Origin: an uncultured Clostridia bacterium
Lineage (GTDB): Bacteria > Bacillota > Clostridia > Oscillospirales > CAG-272
Length of the DNA: 64,000 nucleotides
Assembly (NCBI GenBank): GCA_947631765.1
Contig: CANRMP010000006.1
Location: 62,001-126,000, forward strand
Direction of reading: 5' to 3'
Shown here: in pieces, positions 22,767 through 33,400 of the stretch
Position numbering within the stretch: position 1 is the first letter of the stretch
Layout of the letters: every line of letters starts with the position of its first letter
Translations under genes and position numbers: made by a program
The notes under the pieces: model-generated
The model's input: the letters and a program-made list of their open reading frames with translations, nothing else
What the model was told of the DNA's origin: nothing
The model's database searches: none

Positions 22767-25535
22767 TTATTTTCTTATTTTACCCACATACTCGGCAACT
22801 TCGGATCTGAAGCGCTCGATATAGGTTTGTGTTGCTCGGCGAGTCAGGAGAGACTTTACGCTTGTATTCCACTCAGATACCGACTGATTATAGTTTGAAT
22901 TTTCCTTTTTCCAGCGATCGATCTCATACGGCATATCGGCGGCGATTTGATTTTGAATAAAATTCACGCGGGCGGTGACGTTTTCGACCGAAAGGGTTGA
23001 GGACAGGTGAAATTCGAGGCGCTCATTGAAATAATTATAAAACTCGTCGTTTTTAAGAAGCTGCCAAAGCATTGCGTTATACGGCTTAGCTTTGAATGAA
23101 TATTTTTCAAGATAGGTGGAAGCCCCGCTGTTGGCGGTACCGAATCCGAGGTCTAAGTCGAAGAGGATAAATCGCCATTTGCCGTCCCCTTCGGTAGAGC
23201 GGCACACACGCACGTTTCCGGTATCGGTATTGTTCGCCCACATCTCCATAATATAGAAATCGATAAGGCTGTCGATGTCCACTCTGTCGACAACATACTT
23301 GTAATTTTCGGCTACAGAAAGATCGTTTTTGTTAATAAACGTCCAGAGCTCTTTCCAGCCCGCGTCATTTTTACCGTACTTAACGTCTGTCATATAGTCA
23401 ATAACGGTAACGCTGTCGGGAGATACACCCAGATGGGACGCCACAAAGTCCTCGTCGATTTTTTCCCTCATAAAGTAAATTCCCATGTATTGGTCATTGA
23501 TATACAGATTCACGGGCTTGTAGCTTTGCACAAGAAGGGAGGGCATGTTTTTGCTTGTGGAGGCAAGGGAGGTTGCAAACTCATCGTTAAAGAGACGGTT
23601 AAGCAGGCTTTGTCCTCCGGCTCTGAGAACGAGGGAGTTAAACGATTCGGTTGCAAGATCGTCAAAAACCTTGTAATCGAGAGTGGAACTGCCGTATTTT
23701 CCGCGGAACTTAAGCTGAAAGCTTTTTTTCTTGTAAAACCTTGTCATGCCGCCGAATATTTTGAGCCCGCAGCCCACCGAAAATTCTTCGTTGCCGTCAA
23801 CAAGGTAGGTTGCCCTTGCGACAAGCTCGGTTTTTTCAGACGTGTTGTACACACCCTTTGAACCGAACACCGAGTTGTTTTCAACGGCAATCATCATAAG
23901 CGGCAGTGAGTAATCGGGAATTCCTACGGCAAAGCTACGCGAAACTTCCTCGCTTCTCACGGTTCCCGCACCCTTGCAAAACATCCGCAAGGTGCTGGTC
24001 TTGTCAAAGGTTATGCTTTCGCCCTTGTATATTTTTGACGAAACAGTCGGTTCGGTGCCGTCGGTGGTGTAATATATACTGCCCTCTCCGCTGAGCGTCA
24101 CACTTATGGGACCGCTGTACACACCGCTTTCAAAATTCGATGTGGGGGGCGCAGACATTGTCTCAAAGCCTGATTTGTTGGCGCTTCCGAGGGTCGGGGT
24201 TTCAAAGTACGCAAGCTTGCCTTCAAATCTTCCGTAGCTCATGTTGTGAAGCAGCATGGGCACGTTAAGAGCATCGCATACATAACCGCCCTCTTTTGTC
24301 AGAAAAATCTTTTCTCCTTTACTGCTGATCCCGAAATCGGGGTCACCGCCGCCGTCTCCGGTGCAGTATATAAGCTGGAAGGCGCCGGGCTTTATTGTCA
24401 CGTCGGGCAGCTTGTATCTTTGCAGATTACTTGACTTGTCCGAAAGATAATACTCGCCGAGATTTACGCTTTCACTCGTCCCATTGAATATTTCAACTAT
24501 GTCATAATAATCCGCATTGTACTTCTTGTACTTTGAATTTGAGGATATGACTTCATTTATAACAAGCCCGCCCCTGTCCGAAATATAACGATACATGCCG
24601 TCTTTGCCGTTGGGATAGCCGGGGGAGGGAGTTTTGCAGATGCCCAGATCACTTGTATATGAACAGTTTTCATCAAAAGGTTCATAGGTAACGCTACAGG
24701 AGGTCACTCCGTCCTTTCTTGTCAGAAGCACCGTTTCGCCGCTCTTGGAGAGCCCGAAGGAGAGCTCCCTGTCGCCGCAAAGCACAAGATACTCGCCCGG
24801 CTTCAAGGTGACCTCGGGAAGCCTTGATAAATAAGGGATGTCGGGCTTATCCGACGCCCAATAGTCAGACAAAAGCAGGTCGACCTCGCCCGCATTGAAA
24901 ATCTCAATCCAGTCGCAAAGTGCGCCGTCAATAGGGTATAGACTGTTGTCGCACATAAGCTCGGTTATAATAAGCTTATCCGCATCAAGCACGTTTTCGT
25001 AACCCGGAGTGGGAGTACTGCTCTCACTGCCGTCCTTTACGATATAAGAACAGTTTTCACTGCGGTTAATATATACCAAGCTCTGGCAAAGATAATCTCC
25101 GTGCATAAGCGAGAGCCTGGCCGAGGTGTCGGGAGTGATATCGAAACCGTCCTCGTACATAAAAACAAGGTAGTATTCTCCCGCTTTAAGCGAAACCTTC
25201 GGAAGATTATAGGAAGAGCCGTCCGAATAAAGCAGAGAATATTCGGAAAGGTCGATACTCTCTTTTGCCATAAGCTCAATCCAAGGGTGCGGCTGTCCGT
25301 CGGGCGCGGTAGCCCCCACGGAATTTTGCACCATAATCTCGGTTATTTCAAGCAAGGGGCTGTCTTCCTTTTGCACATCGGGAAGGCCGGGGTCACTGAC
25401 CGATTCCGAATGTTTGCCGGACGTGGTTGTCTTTTCACCGTTTCCTCTTGTGTTGCCGGAGAAGCATGAGACGGCTGATATCAAGAGCATAGAGAGAATA
25501 AGGAATACAGCCGTAAGTTTTATAAAAAATTTCAT
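22767..25535 (-). CDS. CotH-kinase lipoprotein with lamin-tail domains (downstream paralog)
   Basis: The 922-residue product has a lipoprotein signal with C24 (ISAVSC). Three lamin-tail-type beta-sandwich domains follow at about 61-170, 185-305 and 320-440, each with an ITEIM/INEV start, a W/V-EI-N strand and a LxPGEYLVL strand. Next is a chitobiase C-terminal-like beta domain (about 460-530, SIYYTTDGTEP) and a CotH-type atypical protein kinase domain (about 550-880; KKSFQLKFRGKYG, VNLYINDQYMGIYFMREK, GDGKWRFILFDLDLGFG). CotH in Bacillus phosphorylates spore coat proteins. Here the kinase would act outside the cell or on the forespore surface. Start is ATG after AAAGGAAG; it has its own promoter. 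It is a tandem paralog of the upstream gene at 25718-28501. Confidence 0.85.
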   Translation of the reverse strand: MKFFIKLTAVFLILSMLLISAVSCFSGNTRGNGEKTTTSGKHSESVSDPGLPDVQKEDSPLLEITEIMVQNSVGATAPDGQPHPWIELMAKESIDLSEYSLLYSDGSSYNLPKVSLKAGEYYLVFMYEDGFDITPDTSARLSLMHGDYLCQSLVYINRSENCSYIVKDGSESSTPTPGYENVLDADKLIITELMCDNSLYPIDGALCDWIEIFNAGEVDLLLSDYWASDKPDIPYLSRLPEVTLKPGEYLVLCGDRELSFGLSKSGETVLLTRKDGVTSCSVTYEPFDENCSYTSDLGICKTPSPGYPNGKDGMYRYISDRGGLVINEVISSNSKYKKYNADYYDIVEIFNGTSESVNLGEYYLSDKSSNLQRYKLPDVTIKPGAFQLIYCTGDGGGDPDFGISSKGEKIFLTKEGGYVCDALNVPMLLHNMSYGRFEGKLAYFETPTLGSANKSGFETMSAPPTSNFESGVYSGPISVTLSGEGSIYYTTDGTEPTVSSKIYKGESITFDKTSTLRMFCKGAGTVRSEEVSRSFAVGIPDYSLPLMMIAVENNSVFGSKGVYNTSEKTELVARATYLVDGNEEFSVGCGLKIFGGMTRFYKKKSFQLKFRGKYGSSTLDYKVFDDLATESFNSLVLRAGGQSLLNRLFNDEFATSLASTSKNMPSLLVQSYKPVNLYINDQYMGIYFMREKIDEDFVASHLGVSPDSVTVIDYMTDVKYGKNDAGWKELWTFINKNDLSVAENYKYVVDRVDIDSLIDFYIMEMWANNTDTGNVRVCRSTEGDGKWRFILFDLDLGFGTANSGASTYLEKYSFKAKPYNAMLWQLLKNDEFYNYFNERLEFHLSSTLSVENVTARVNFIQNQIAADMPYEIDRWKKENSNYNQSVSEWNTSVKSLLTRRATQTYIERFRSEVAEYVGKIRK

Positions 25536-25573
25536 AGCTCAAACTTCCTTTCGCCATAGATTATGTAATATTT

Positions 25574-25602
25574 ATTATACCGCCTTTTTGCAATAATTTC
25601 AA
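25574..25602 (-). promoter_or_regulatory. Promoter of the downstream CotH-type gene
   Basis: Minus-strand TTGAAA (25597-25602), 17 bases, TATAAT (25574-25579). Confidence 0.7.
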
Positions 25603-25717
25603 GCCTTGGAAATAGTATTTTACAATATTTAAATTATTATTTACTTTGTTTAAACGCTATAAAAATATTCTTAACATTGCAGGATTGCAGGCAAAGTATC
25701 GCTTGGCGCTTACCGAT

Positions 25718-28501
25718 TTACAGCTTTTCCTTTTTTATTCTGTCTATGGTGCTTTCAAGCATGGAAATATAGGTATCATTGTATTTTTGAGTCAGCCTTG
25801 AGCCTCTGTTCTTGCACCATTTTTCCCAGCTTGCCATTGTCTCGTTGTTTATTGATCCGTTTTTCCACCGTTCGATTTCATAAGGCATATCCGGCCTTAT
25901 ATAGTCGAGAATCGCGTTGTAAACCGCATTTGTTCTTTCGGGATTGACCGTGGTTTCAAGGAAATTGCGGCATTTTTCCATAAAGTAATTACTGAACTCA
26001 TCTACTTGGAAAAGCTTGTATATTACCGTGTTCGGCGGCCTTAAAACTGTCGAATAATGTCCCAAATAGGTGTTGACCGTGGCGCTTGAATAGGTGAACG
26101 CTCTGTCGATATCGTACAGGATGTAACGCCACTTCCCGTCTCCCTCTCTTGTTTTATAAACTCTCAGGTTGGTATAGTCGAACTGCCCGCACCACATTTC
26201 GGCAATGAAATAGTCCACAAGGCTCTCAAAATCGATTTTGCTCTTGATGTACTCGTAATTTTCGGGCTTTGTCAGGTCGTTATTAATTGCAAACTGACGA
26301 AGCTCCTCCCATTCCTTTCCGTCGGGACCGCATTCGATTCTCGTATTGATGTAAACTATAGAGACGTTTTTCGGGTCGGCTCCGGTGTGAGCGGACACAA
26401 AATCCTCGTCGATTTTTTCTCTTATAAAGTAAATACCGAAATATTCCCCGTTAATGTAGAGATTTACCGGCTTGAACGCCTGCACAAGGAACGCGGCGTC
26501 CCTCCAAAGGCAGGTTGTAAATTCGTCATTGATTAGGTTGGTCTGCTGACCCTGACTTCCGCTTCTGAGCACAAGACTTTTAAAGGAAGAAAGATCCGAG
26601 TAGTCAAAAACCTTGTACTCAAGGCTGGAGGTGCCGTACCTGTTTTTGAATTTGAGCTGAAAGCTCTTTTTGTCAAACTTTACCGATGTGTTTCCGAAAA
26701 GCTTGATACCGCATCCCACAGAAAATTTCGCCTCTCCGTTTTCAAAGAGAACCGCCCTTGCGGAAAGCTCCACTCCCTTTTTGGATTTTGTGTATATGCC
26801 GCTTGAGCCGAACATTTCACTGTCGCTGACGGCAACCGAGAAAACAGGCATGGAAAGAGTCGGAAGCCCCACAAGATAGGTAAACGAGCTTTCCTTGCTT
26901 GTAATATATCCTTCCTTTTTAACAACGGCGCGCAGACATGCAGAGGACTTAAAATCAATGGTCTCGCCCGCATATTTTTTGGATTTCACCGTCGGTGCGC
27001 TGCCGTCCGTGGTGTAGTATATATCGCCGTCTGCCGAGAGAACAAAGCTCACGTTGTCCTCATAAACTCCCTCGGGCACACTTGAAAGCGCGGGAGTGCT
27101 GATTCCCACACATCCGACATCTGCATTTTTTGAACCGAAGGTCGGAGTTTCGAAATACCAAAAGCCGTTCTCCCCTCTTCCGTAGCTTATATCGGTGAGA
27201 AGCTCGGGAATATTCAGCGTGTCGCAAAAGCTTCCATCTTCCTTTGTGAGATATAACTTATCACCCGAAAGACTGAGGCTGAACTCGGGGTCCGAGCCGC
27301 CGAGCCCGGTGCAGTAAACTATATAATATTTTCCGGGCGCAAGCTTGGTTTCGGGAAGACGGTATCTTTGAAGCTCCTTTGACTTGTCGGAAAGAAAATA
27401 TTCTCCGAGATTTACCGTTTCCTCGCCCGCGTTGTAAAGCTCGACCATGTCAAAATAGTCTTTGGAGTACTTTTTATACTTTGTATTTGAGCTTATAACC
27501 TCGTTGATTACAAGTCCCCGTCCGGCTGAGGCGTAGGCAAACGCGCCTTCATTTGTGTTTTCATACCCGGGAGAGGGGAGAGAGCATATTTCGCCGCTTG
27601 CAAGAAAGGATGAGTTTTCCTCAAACTGCGTATAGGTAAGGCTTGAGGAAACTACTCCGTCCCGCCTTGTCAAAAGCACCGTTTCGCCTTCCTTTGAAAG
27701 GGAAAATCCGAGATTTTCGTCGCAGAAAATAACGTAATATCCGCCCGACTCTAAAGTGATATCCGGCAGTCTTGAAATATACGGCTTTGAGGGTTTGTCC
27801 GAGATAAAATAATCCGAAAGCAGAATTTCCTTTTCTCCGGTGTTTGCAATTTCGATCCAGTCGCCCATAACGCCGTCAATGGGATAAAGATTGTTGTCGC
27901 ACATAAGCTCGGAAATAATAAGCGGATCGGGATCCCTTGCGTTTTCGTATCCCGGAGTCGGAGTTGAGGTTTCTCCGCCGTTTTCGGTAAGATATGAACA
28001 ATTTTCGCTTCGGTTAATGTAAACAAAGCTCTGGCAAATAGCCTCGTTGTGCCGAAGGGTAAGCCTTGCCGAGCTGTCGGGGGTAACATTAAAACCGTCA
28101 CTGCACATATAAACAAGGTAATATTCTCCGGAGCGCAGAGCCTTTGCGGGAAGATTGTAGTCGATATCTTCTTCATACAGTAAGGAGTACTCCGAAAGCT
28201 GAACGTCTCTTTTTGCCCGAAGCTCTATCCACGGATAGCACTCGCCGTTTTGCTCTCTTGCTCCCGGCAGGCTTTGCACCATAACCTCTGTTATTTCAAG
28301 CGCCGGATCCTCTTCGTATACCACCTCGGGCGGTTTTTGCTCTTCCCCTGTCGTCGTGGCAAAGGGCGCTTGGGTATTTTCTTCCTTTCTTGTCGGCTCA
28401 TTGTTCGAGCACGAAAGGTTCACCGCGCAAAAAGAGAGCGTCAAAACAAACGCCAAGAATAACGATACAGCTCTTTTTCCGGACTTGCGAACAAAATTCA
28501 T
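25718..28501 (-). CDS. CotH-kinase lipoprotein with lamin-tail domains (upstream paralog)
   Basis: The 927-residue product has the same plan as its neighbour: lipoprotein signal with C31 (AVNLSC), three lamin-tail domains (about 65-175, 190-310, 325-445), a chitobiase C-terminal-like domain (DIYYTTDGSAP) and a CotH kinase domain (KKSFQLKFKNRYG, VNLYINGEYFGIYFIREK, GDGKWRYILYDIDRAF). The two proteins can be aligned end to end by eye, so they come from a tandem duplication, but they differ at many positions and are not recent copies. ATG at 28501 is chosen because GGGGGA precedes it by 8 bases; the longer frame to 28654 crosses the promoter. Separate promoters suggest separate control. Confidence 0.85.
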   Translation of the reverse strand: MNFVRKSGKRAVSLFLAFVLTLSFCAVNLSCSNNEPTRKEENTQAPFATTTGEEQKPPEVVYEEDPALEITEVMVQSLPGAREQNGECYPWIELRAKRDVQLSEYSLLYEEDIDYNLPAKALRSGEYYLVYMCSDGFNVTPDSSARLTLRHNEAICQSFVYINRSENCSYLTENGGETSTPTPGYENARDPDPLIISELMCDNNLYPIDGVMGDWIEIANTGEKEILLSDYFISDKPSKPYISRLPDITLESGGYYVIFCDENLGFSLSKEGETVLLTRRDGVVSSSLTYTQFEENSSFLASGEICSLPSPGYENTNEGAFAYASAGRGLVINEVISSNTKYKKYSKDYFDMVELYNAGEETVNLGEYFLSDKSKELQRYRLPETKLAPGKYYIVYCTGLGGSDPEFSLSLSGDKLYLTKEDGSFCDTLNIPELLTDISYGRGENGFWYFETPTFGSKNADVGCVGISTPALSSVPEGVYEDNVSFVLSADGDIYYTTDGSAPTVKSKKYAGETIDFKSSACLRAVVKKEGYITSKESSFTYLVGLPTLSMPVFSVAVSDSEMFGSSGIYTKSKKGVELSARAVLFENGEAKFSVGCGIKLFGNTSVKFDKKSFQLKFKNRYGTSSLEYKVFDYSDLSSFKSLVLRSGSQGQQTNLINDEFTTCLWRDAAFLVQAFKPVNLYINGEYFGIYFIREKIDEDFVSAHTGADPKNVSIVYINTRIECGPDGKEWEELRQFAINNDLTKPENYEYIKSKIDFESLVDYFIAEMWCGQFDYTNLRVYKTREGDGKWRYILYDIDRAFTYSSATVNTYLGHYSTVLRPPNTVIYKLFQVDEFSNYFMEKCRNFLETTVNPERTNAVYNAILDYIRPDMPYEIERWKNGSINNETMASWEKWCKNRGSRLTQKYNDTYISMLESTIDRIKKEKL

Positions 28502-28582
28502 AAAATATTCCCCCATGTTTATCTTTAATGAAAATAAAAATAAAATGCAGCTTCTCTTATATTTTTTCACAGTAATATGTGT

Positions 28583-28611
28583 ATTGTACACCAAACATAT
28601 TACAAATACAA
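28583..28611 (-). promoter_or_regulatory. Promoter of the upstream CotH-type gene
   Basis: Minus-strand TTGTAT (28606-28611), 17 bases, TACAAT (28583-28588), about 80 bases before the start at 28501. Confidence 0.5.
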
Positions 28612-28720
28612 GTATAAATTGTAAACTACGATATTTTCGGCGATTTTTTGACAAAAAAATTTTTCGGGCGACATTTTTTGCAAAAAAGCATATATTTTTA
28701 AAACTATTTTATTTCCGTTA

Positions 28721-28749
28721 TTGAAATGTTAATAAAAGTATTGTATAAT
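28721..28749 (+). promoter_or_regulatory. Promoter of the GH43 gene
   Basis: TTGAAA (28721-28726), 17 bases, TATAAT (28744-28749), 29 bases before the start codon. Confidence 0.75.
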
Positions 28750-28778
28750 ACTTAAAAATATCAAAAGGTGGTCAAGAA

Positions 28779-30203
28779 ATGAAAAGAATAACATCTCTGC
28801 TTCTTGCGTTTGCTCTCATATTGTGCAGTCTTTCTCTTTTTGCCTGCAAAAACAGCGGCAAGGAAGAAACGCTCGACATTATGACAGAGGGTGAATCGAA
28901 CTATGCAATTTACAGGGCTGACCGCGCAGACAAAACGGAAAGCTCCGCTGCAGCGTCCCTTCGCAGCCGGATTCAAGAAAAAACGGGCGTCTCTATTCCG
29001 ATAAGCACCGACGACGACTTCGGAAAGCTTGAAGGAAAGCTCGAAATAGTTATCGGCTCGACAAACAGAGAGGCTTCGGCTATTGCCGCCGAGGGGCTTG
29101 GAGAAAATCAGTTCAGATTTTTAGCCGTCGGTACGACTGTTGCGATTGTTTCAAGCAATCCCGATTGCTTAAAGCTTGCCGCACAGACCTTTGTAGACGA
29201 ATATGCGTCCGAAAATACTATAAAAGTGCCGAAAAATCTCGACAGAACATGGCAGTGCAAGCCGGAATTTTCTTATTATGAGGTGGAAAATCCGATAATT
29301 GACGGCGGAAGCGACCCGTACGTTATAGAGCATGACGGAACATTTTATTATTGCTGGTCGGGCGGAAACGGCGTTATGGTTGCAAAATGCGGCGATAAAA
29401 TCGACTCGATTTCACCCGACGGCGGAAAAAAGGTTTACACCTCACCTGCAAACACAAATTACAGCGGTGAATACTGGGCTCCCGAGCTCCACTATATAAA
29501 CGGAGAATGGTACATTTACGTTGCAGCCGACGACGGAAATAATGCAACTCACAGAATGTTTGTTTTGAAGGGCACCACACAGGACCCCACCGATCCCTTT
29601 GAATTTGTGGGTCAAATAACCGACCCCTCGAATAAATGGGCAATCGACGGAACGGTTGTGACCTGCAACGGTGAGCTGTATTTTGTATGGTCGGGCTGGC
29701 CGGGTGACAGCGACGTTGACCAGAGGCTGTACATCGCTCATATGAGCGACCCGACAACCATTGACAGCGAAAGAACCGAAATATCAAGACCGGTGCTCGG
29801 TTGGGAGGGTCGTATAAACGAAGGTCCCTGCGCGGTCTACAACGGAGACGACGTGTATATAGTTTACAGCGGAAACGGCAGCTGGAGCGAGGATTATTGC
29901 CTCGGATATCTGAAATTGACGGGCAGCGATCCGCTCAAAGCCTCCTCGTGGACCAAGAGCCAGACCGCCATACTGTTAAAATCCTCTGTGGCAATGGGAC
30001 CCGGTCACTGCTCTGTGGTAACCGCACCCGACGGAACGCAGTGGATTTACTATCACGCAAACCTTGAGGTGGCGGGATGGAACGGACGCTCGGTCTGGAT
30101 ACAGAAGCTTGAATTCTCAAGCGACGGCAAAATTAAGCTTATGCGCACCACAAAAACCGTGAAATTGCCCGAGGCAAGCTGGGCAATAGACCAAGAGCTT
30201 TGA
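28779..30203 (+). CDS. GH43 glycoside hydrolase lipoprotein
   Basis: Family 43 enzymes release arabinose or xylose from plant cell-wall polysaccharides. The 474-residue product has a lipoprotein signal with C23 (LSLFAC), then an N-terminal domain (about 38-155) resembling the small alpha/beta domain found before some glycosidase barrels (KLEIVIGSTNREAS), then the five-bladed propeller (about 170-470). The three expected acids are visible: D179 in GGSDPYVI (base), D290 in WAIDGTVV (orienting residue) and E348 in INEGPCAVY (acid). Its subfamily and exact substrate cannot be read from the sequence. Start is ATG after AAGGTGG. With the rhamnosidase it suggests pectin or arabinan use on the cell surface. 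Confidence 0.9.
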   Translation: MKRITSLLLAFALILCSLSLFACKNSGKEETLDIMTEGESNYAIYRADRADKTESSAAASLRSRIQEKTGVSIPISTDDDFGKLEGKLEIVIGSTNREASAIAAEGLGENQFRFLAVGTTVAIVSSNPDCLKLAAQTFVDEYASENTIKVPKNLDRTWQCKPEFSYYEVENPIIDGGSDPYVIEHDGTFYYCWSGGNGVMVAKCGDKIDSISPDGGKKVYTSPANTNYSGEYWAPELHYINGEWYIYVAADDGNNATHRMFVLKGTTQDPTDPFEFVGQITDPSNKWAIDGTVVTCNGELYFVWSGWPGDSDVDQRLYIAHMSDPTTIDSERTEISRPVLGWEGRINEGPCAVYNGDDVYIVYSGNGSWSEDYCLGYLKLTGSDPLKASSWTKSQTAILLKSSVAMGPGHCSVVTAPDGTQWIYYHANLEVAGWNGRSVWIQKLEFSSDGKIKLMRTTKTVKLPEASWAIDQEL

Positions 30204-30253
30204 GCCTTATAATCTATTGACTTTAACTGCAAAGTAATTAAATTTCGCATCAT

Positions 30254-30296
30254 GGGCAGAGCCGCGTTTATCGCTCGGCTCTGCCCTTGTTTTTTA
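30254..30296 (+). terminator. Terminator of the GH43 gene
   Basis: GGGCAGAGCCG and CGGCTCTGCCC form a perfect stem followed by TTGTTTTTT. Confidence 0.9.
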
Positions 30297-30388
30297 CTTT
30301 CAAAAAACAAAAAACGTTGCAAAATAAGCTCCCCCGCCGCGCCAAGGCGCGGTTTTTGTTGAAAATTTGTAAATTTACTCAAAGTCTC

Positions 30389-30417
30389 TTGCAATGTGCG
30401 ATAATATGTGCTAAAAT
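30389..30417 (+). promoter_or_regulatory. Promoter of the large secreted protein gene
   Basis: TTGCAA (30389-30394), 17 bases, TAAAAT (30412-30417). It rules out the longer reading frame from 30408. Confidence 0.5.
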
Positions 30418-30461
30418 TTTTATATTGCAATAAATCAATTCCCGAAAGGTCGCACCCGAGG

Positions 30462-33400
30462 ATGCCGAAGAAGATATTTAATAAATTTATGGCGATGTTC
30501 CTCGCATATTCCATGCTTATCGGAACCGCCGGTCAGTCAATAAGCCTTGTGCTTTCTTCAATTATACGTTCGCCCGAGCCTGCATATACCGACCTTGCCG
30601 ATAATGCGGCAAGTATTGACAGCGCCTATGCGTGCGACGCTTCAGGTCACACTTACACTGTCGAAGACGGAAACATTATGCATGGGGGCATTGTGCTTGT
30701 TTCGGATAATGCAGACCAGATATTATATAGCGAAAACAGAATATATTACAACAAGGATAGTGAGATAAAATCTCTTGACCTTGACACCGGGGACCTTCGC
30801 ACCGAGGGGATGGCAAATGGCGATATTATCAGCTTTTCAATGTATAATAACCGGCTTTACACATATGACGGCGACACTCTCTCAAAGCTTGACGGCGCCG
30901 TGGTGCTTGACATGAACCGAAGCGTATTTGTGGAGGAGCATGAGGACGAGTGGATAAGCCTTGAGCTTGACAAATGTCTCTTTTTCTCAGTCTTAAATGA
31001 GGACGAATATCTTCTTTATTTTGACAATCCCGACTACGACCCCGAGGATGCATTCGAAAATCCCGAACAGCGTATAGTCTGCAAATATTCGGTGTCCCGA
31101 GATATTGCGCTCTTCTATAACCCCTATGACCTTGACGACGCAAGCCTTGACCCCGACTCTTCGGGAGATATCAAGAATTTGTCCACAGACTCGTCCGGCG
31201 TTTCGGCAACCTCTCTTGCCACCGCAAAATACGCTATCGGAAACAATACCTTCCCGCTTGACGAGTACCCCGTTAATTCTTTCTTCACCAAAAACGGCAA
31301 ATCGTGCACATGCCACAACAAGGGAATTTGCGTGGCGGCAAGAGCTTCAAGAGGCTGTAACTGCATGAGGTACTACCCCTCGGAGTCAAACTGCGAAATT
31401 GACCTGATGAGCTCCCAGTGCTACGGCTTTGCGGAATTTTGCGAATACCGCGCATACGGTTATATCGACAAACGCTCCTCCGCTAAATTTTACAACGCCT
31501 TCGGCGGCAAAAAAAGCGCGAAGACATGGACTGCCAACACAGTTAAGGAGACCCTCACAAAGGTCGGCGCGGGCGGACATCTCCGTGTCGGCGGACATTC
31601 GCTTTTCGTTATTTCGGTCTCGGCTACCGGTTTTATTACATATGAGGCAAATAAGTCGAGAACCAACTACAACTGCATAGTTTACACCACCTCGTGGACC
31701 TGGGATTCCTTCTATTCTTCAAGATCCTCAAGCGATATTCTCTTCTATTATATGCCCAAGGACGTTTCAAACGATCCGATTACCCAGTTTGAGTACACCC
31801 CCGGCAACTATCAGGTAAAGGCGTCAGCCCTTAATCTGCGTAAGGAGCCCACAATCTCTTCAAACATCCTTACAAAAATCCCCGACGGAACAATTATTTA
31901 TATCGAGAGCTTCAACAGCGACAAGACCTGGGGCAAGACCTTCTACAACGGTCACTCCGGCTGGGTAAGTCTCGACTATGTATTCTATTTGTCGGAGGGT
32001 ATCGGCATAACCGGAATTACCATTGAAACTCCGCCGAATAAAACAGCCTATTTTGTCGACGACAGCTTTACCACCGAGGGAATGTCGGTATACGCGACCT
32101 TCACCGATGGCACAACGTCCGAAATATCCGGATATACTTGCAGCGGATATAATATGAAGTCGCCCGGAACGTACACCGTTATTGTTTCCTATAACGGACA
32201 TACGGCAAGCTTTAAAATAACGGTTGAACTCAAAAGAATATACCCCACGGCAATAAGCCTTGACGTCAATAAGCTGGCGCTGCTCACCGGCGACAGCTAT
32301 GAACTGCTTCATACAATACTGCCGGCAAACGCAAACATGTTAACTCTTGCGTGGAACAGCTCAAACCCCGATGTGGCGACTGTGGAAAACGGAGTTATAA
32401 CAACATATAAAGCGGGAAAAACCACAATAACCGTCACAACGGTTAACAATATATCCGCTTCCTGCGTGCTTAGCGTCGTGGATATGCCCGAGGGAACCTC
32501 CTGGAGCGTGGGCGCGGACGGCGAACCGCTTGACAGTCTGCCGCTCGGCATAACGCCTATCGACTATTCGGTAAGATACAGAATAATGCAAAAGAACGGC
32601 AGTTACGGCGAATGGATATACCTTTCGGTAGGCGACGACCTTCCGCCGCTTGAAGGTCAAACCGTTCAGTATCAGTACCGCGCAATAACAGTCTCCTTTA
32701 TATCCGACGGCCGAAACGCCTTTGAGCCGATGGCGGTCGATATTGACACATATGTTGAGCTTAATAAATATGTGCTTGAAAAAGAGGGCAGCTTGTTTGC
32801 AGGATGGTTTAAGGACGGAACCGCCGCTCAAAATCTCGATACCTCCAAAGCTTACGGGAGTCGGGTGCTTATAGAAAGCGACACCGAATTTTACGCGGGC
32901 TGGATAGATATCGACATGGTGGACGCCGATCTTGCCGACCCGCTCGCCGCGTCCGAGCATTTGGAGGGCTTCGGCTTTGCAGGCGCACAGTTTGCAATGA
33001 ACAACGACTATCCAGGCATAAGATTCTTCACTCGCATACGCTCTTCGATACTTGACGATCTGAAAAAGCTCACTAAAAATTACGAGTACGGAACCGTCGT
33101 AATCTTGAAGAGCGCGCTTAAAAAGGAGCTTGTTATCGGAGGCTCCAAGGCGTACCTCAACAGCAAAGAAGCCGTCAAGGTGCCGGCAAACAACACATAC
33201 GCGGTTTACGGCGATTATATTATCTACAACGCGCTTGTCACCGGCTTTACCGACAGTTATCTTGCCTCTGATTTTGCCGCCCGCCCGTATATCACCTATA
33301 AAGACGCAAACGGTCTTTCCCACACCTATTATTACACCTGCACGGGTGAGGACACCTCATACGGAGCTTACTATACAAGCCTTTACGACGTTGCGCTTAT

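Noticed and set aside
32361..33323. 320-codon open frame antisense to the large secreted protein gene
   Set aside because: It is a shadow of a well-supported coding frame; no ribosome binding site and no known domains.
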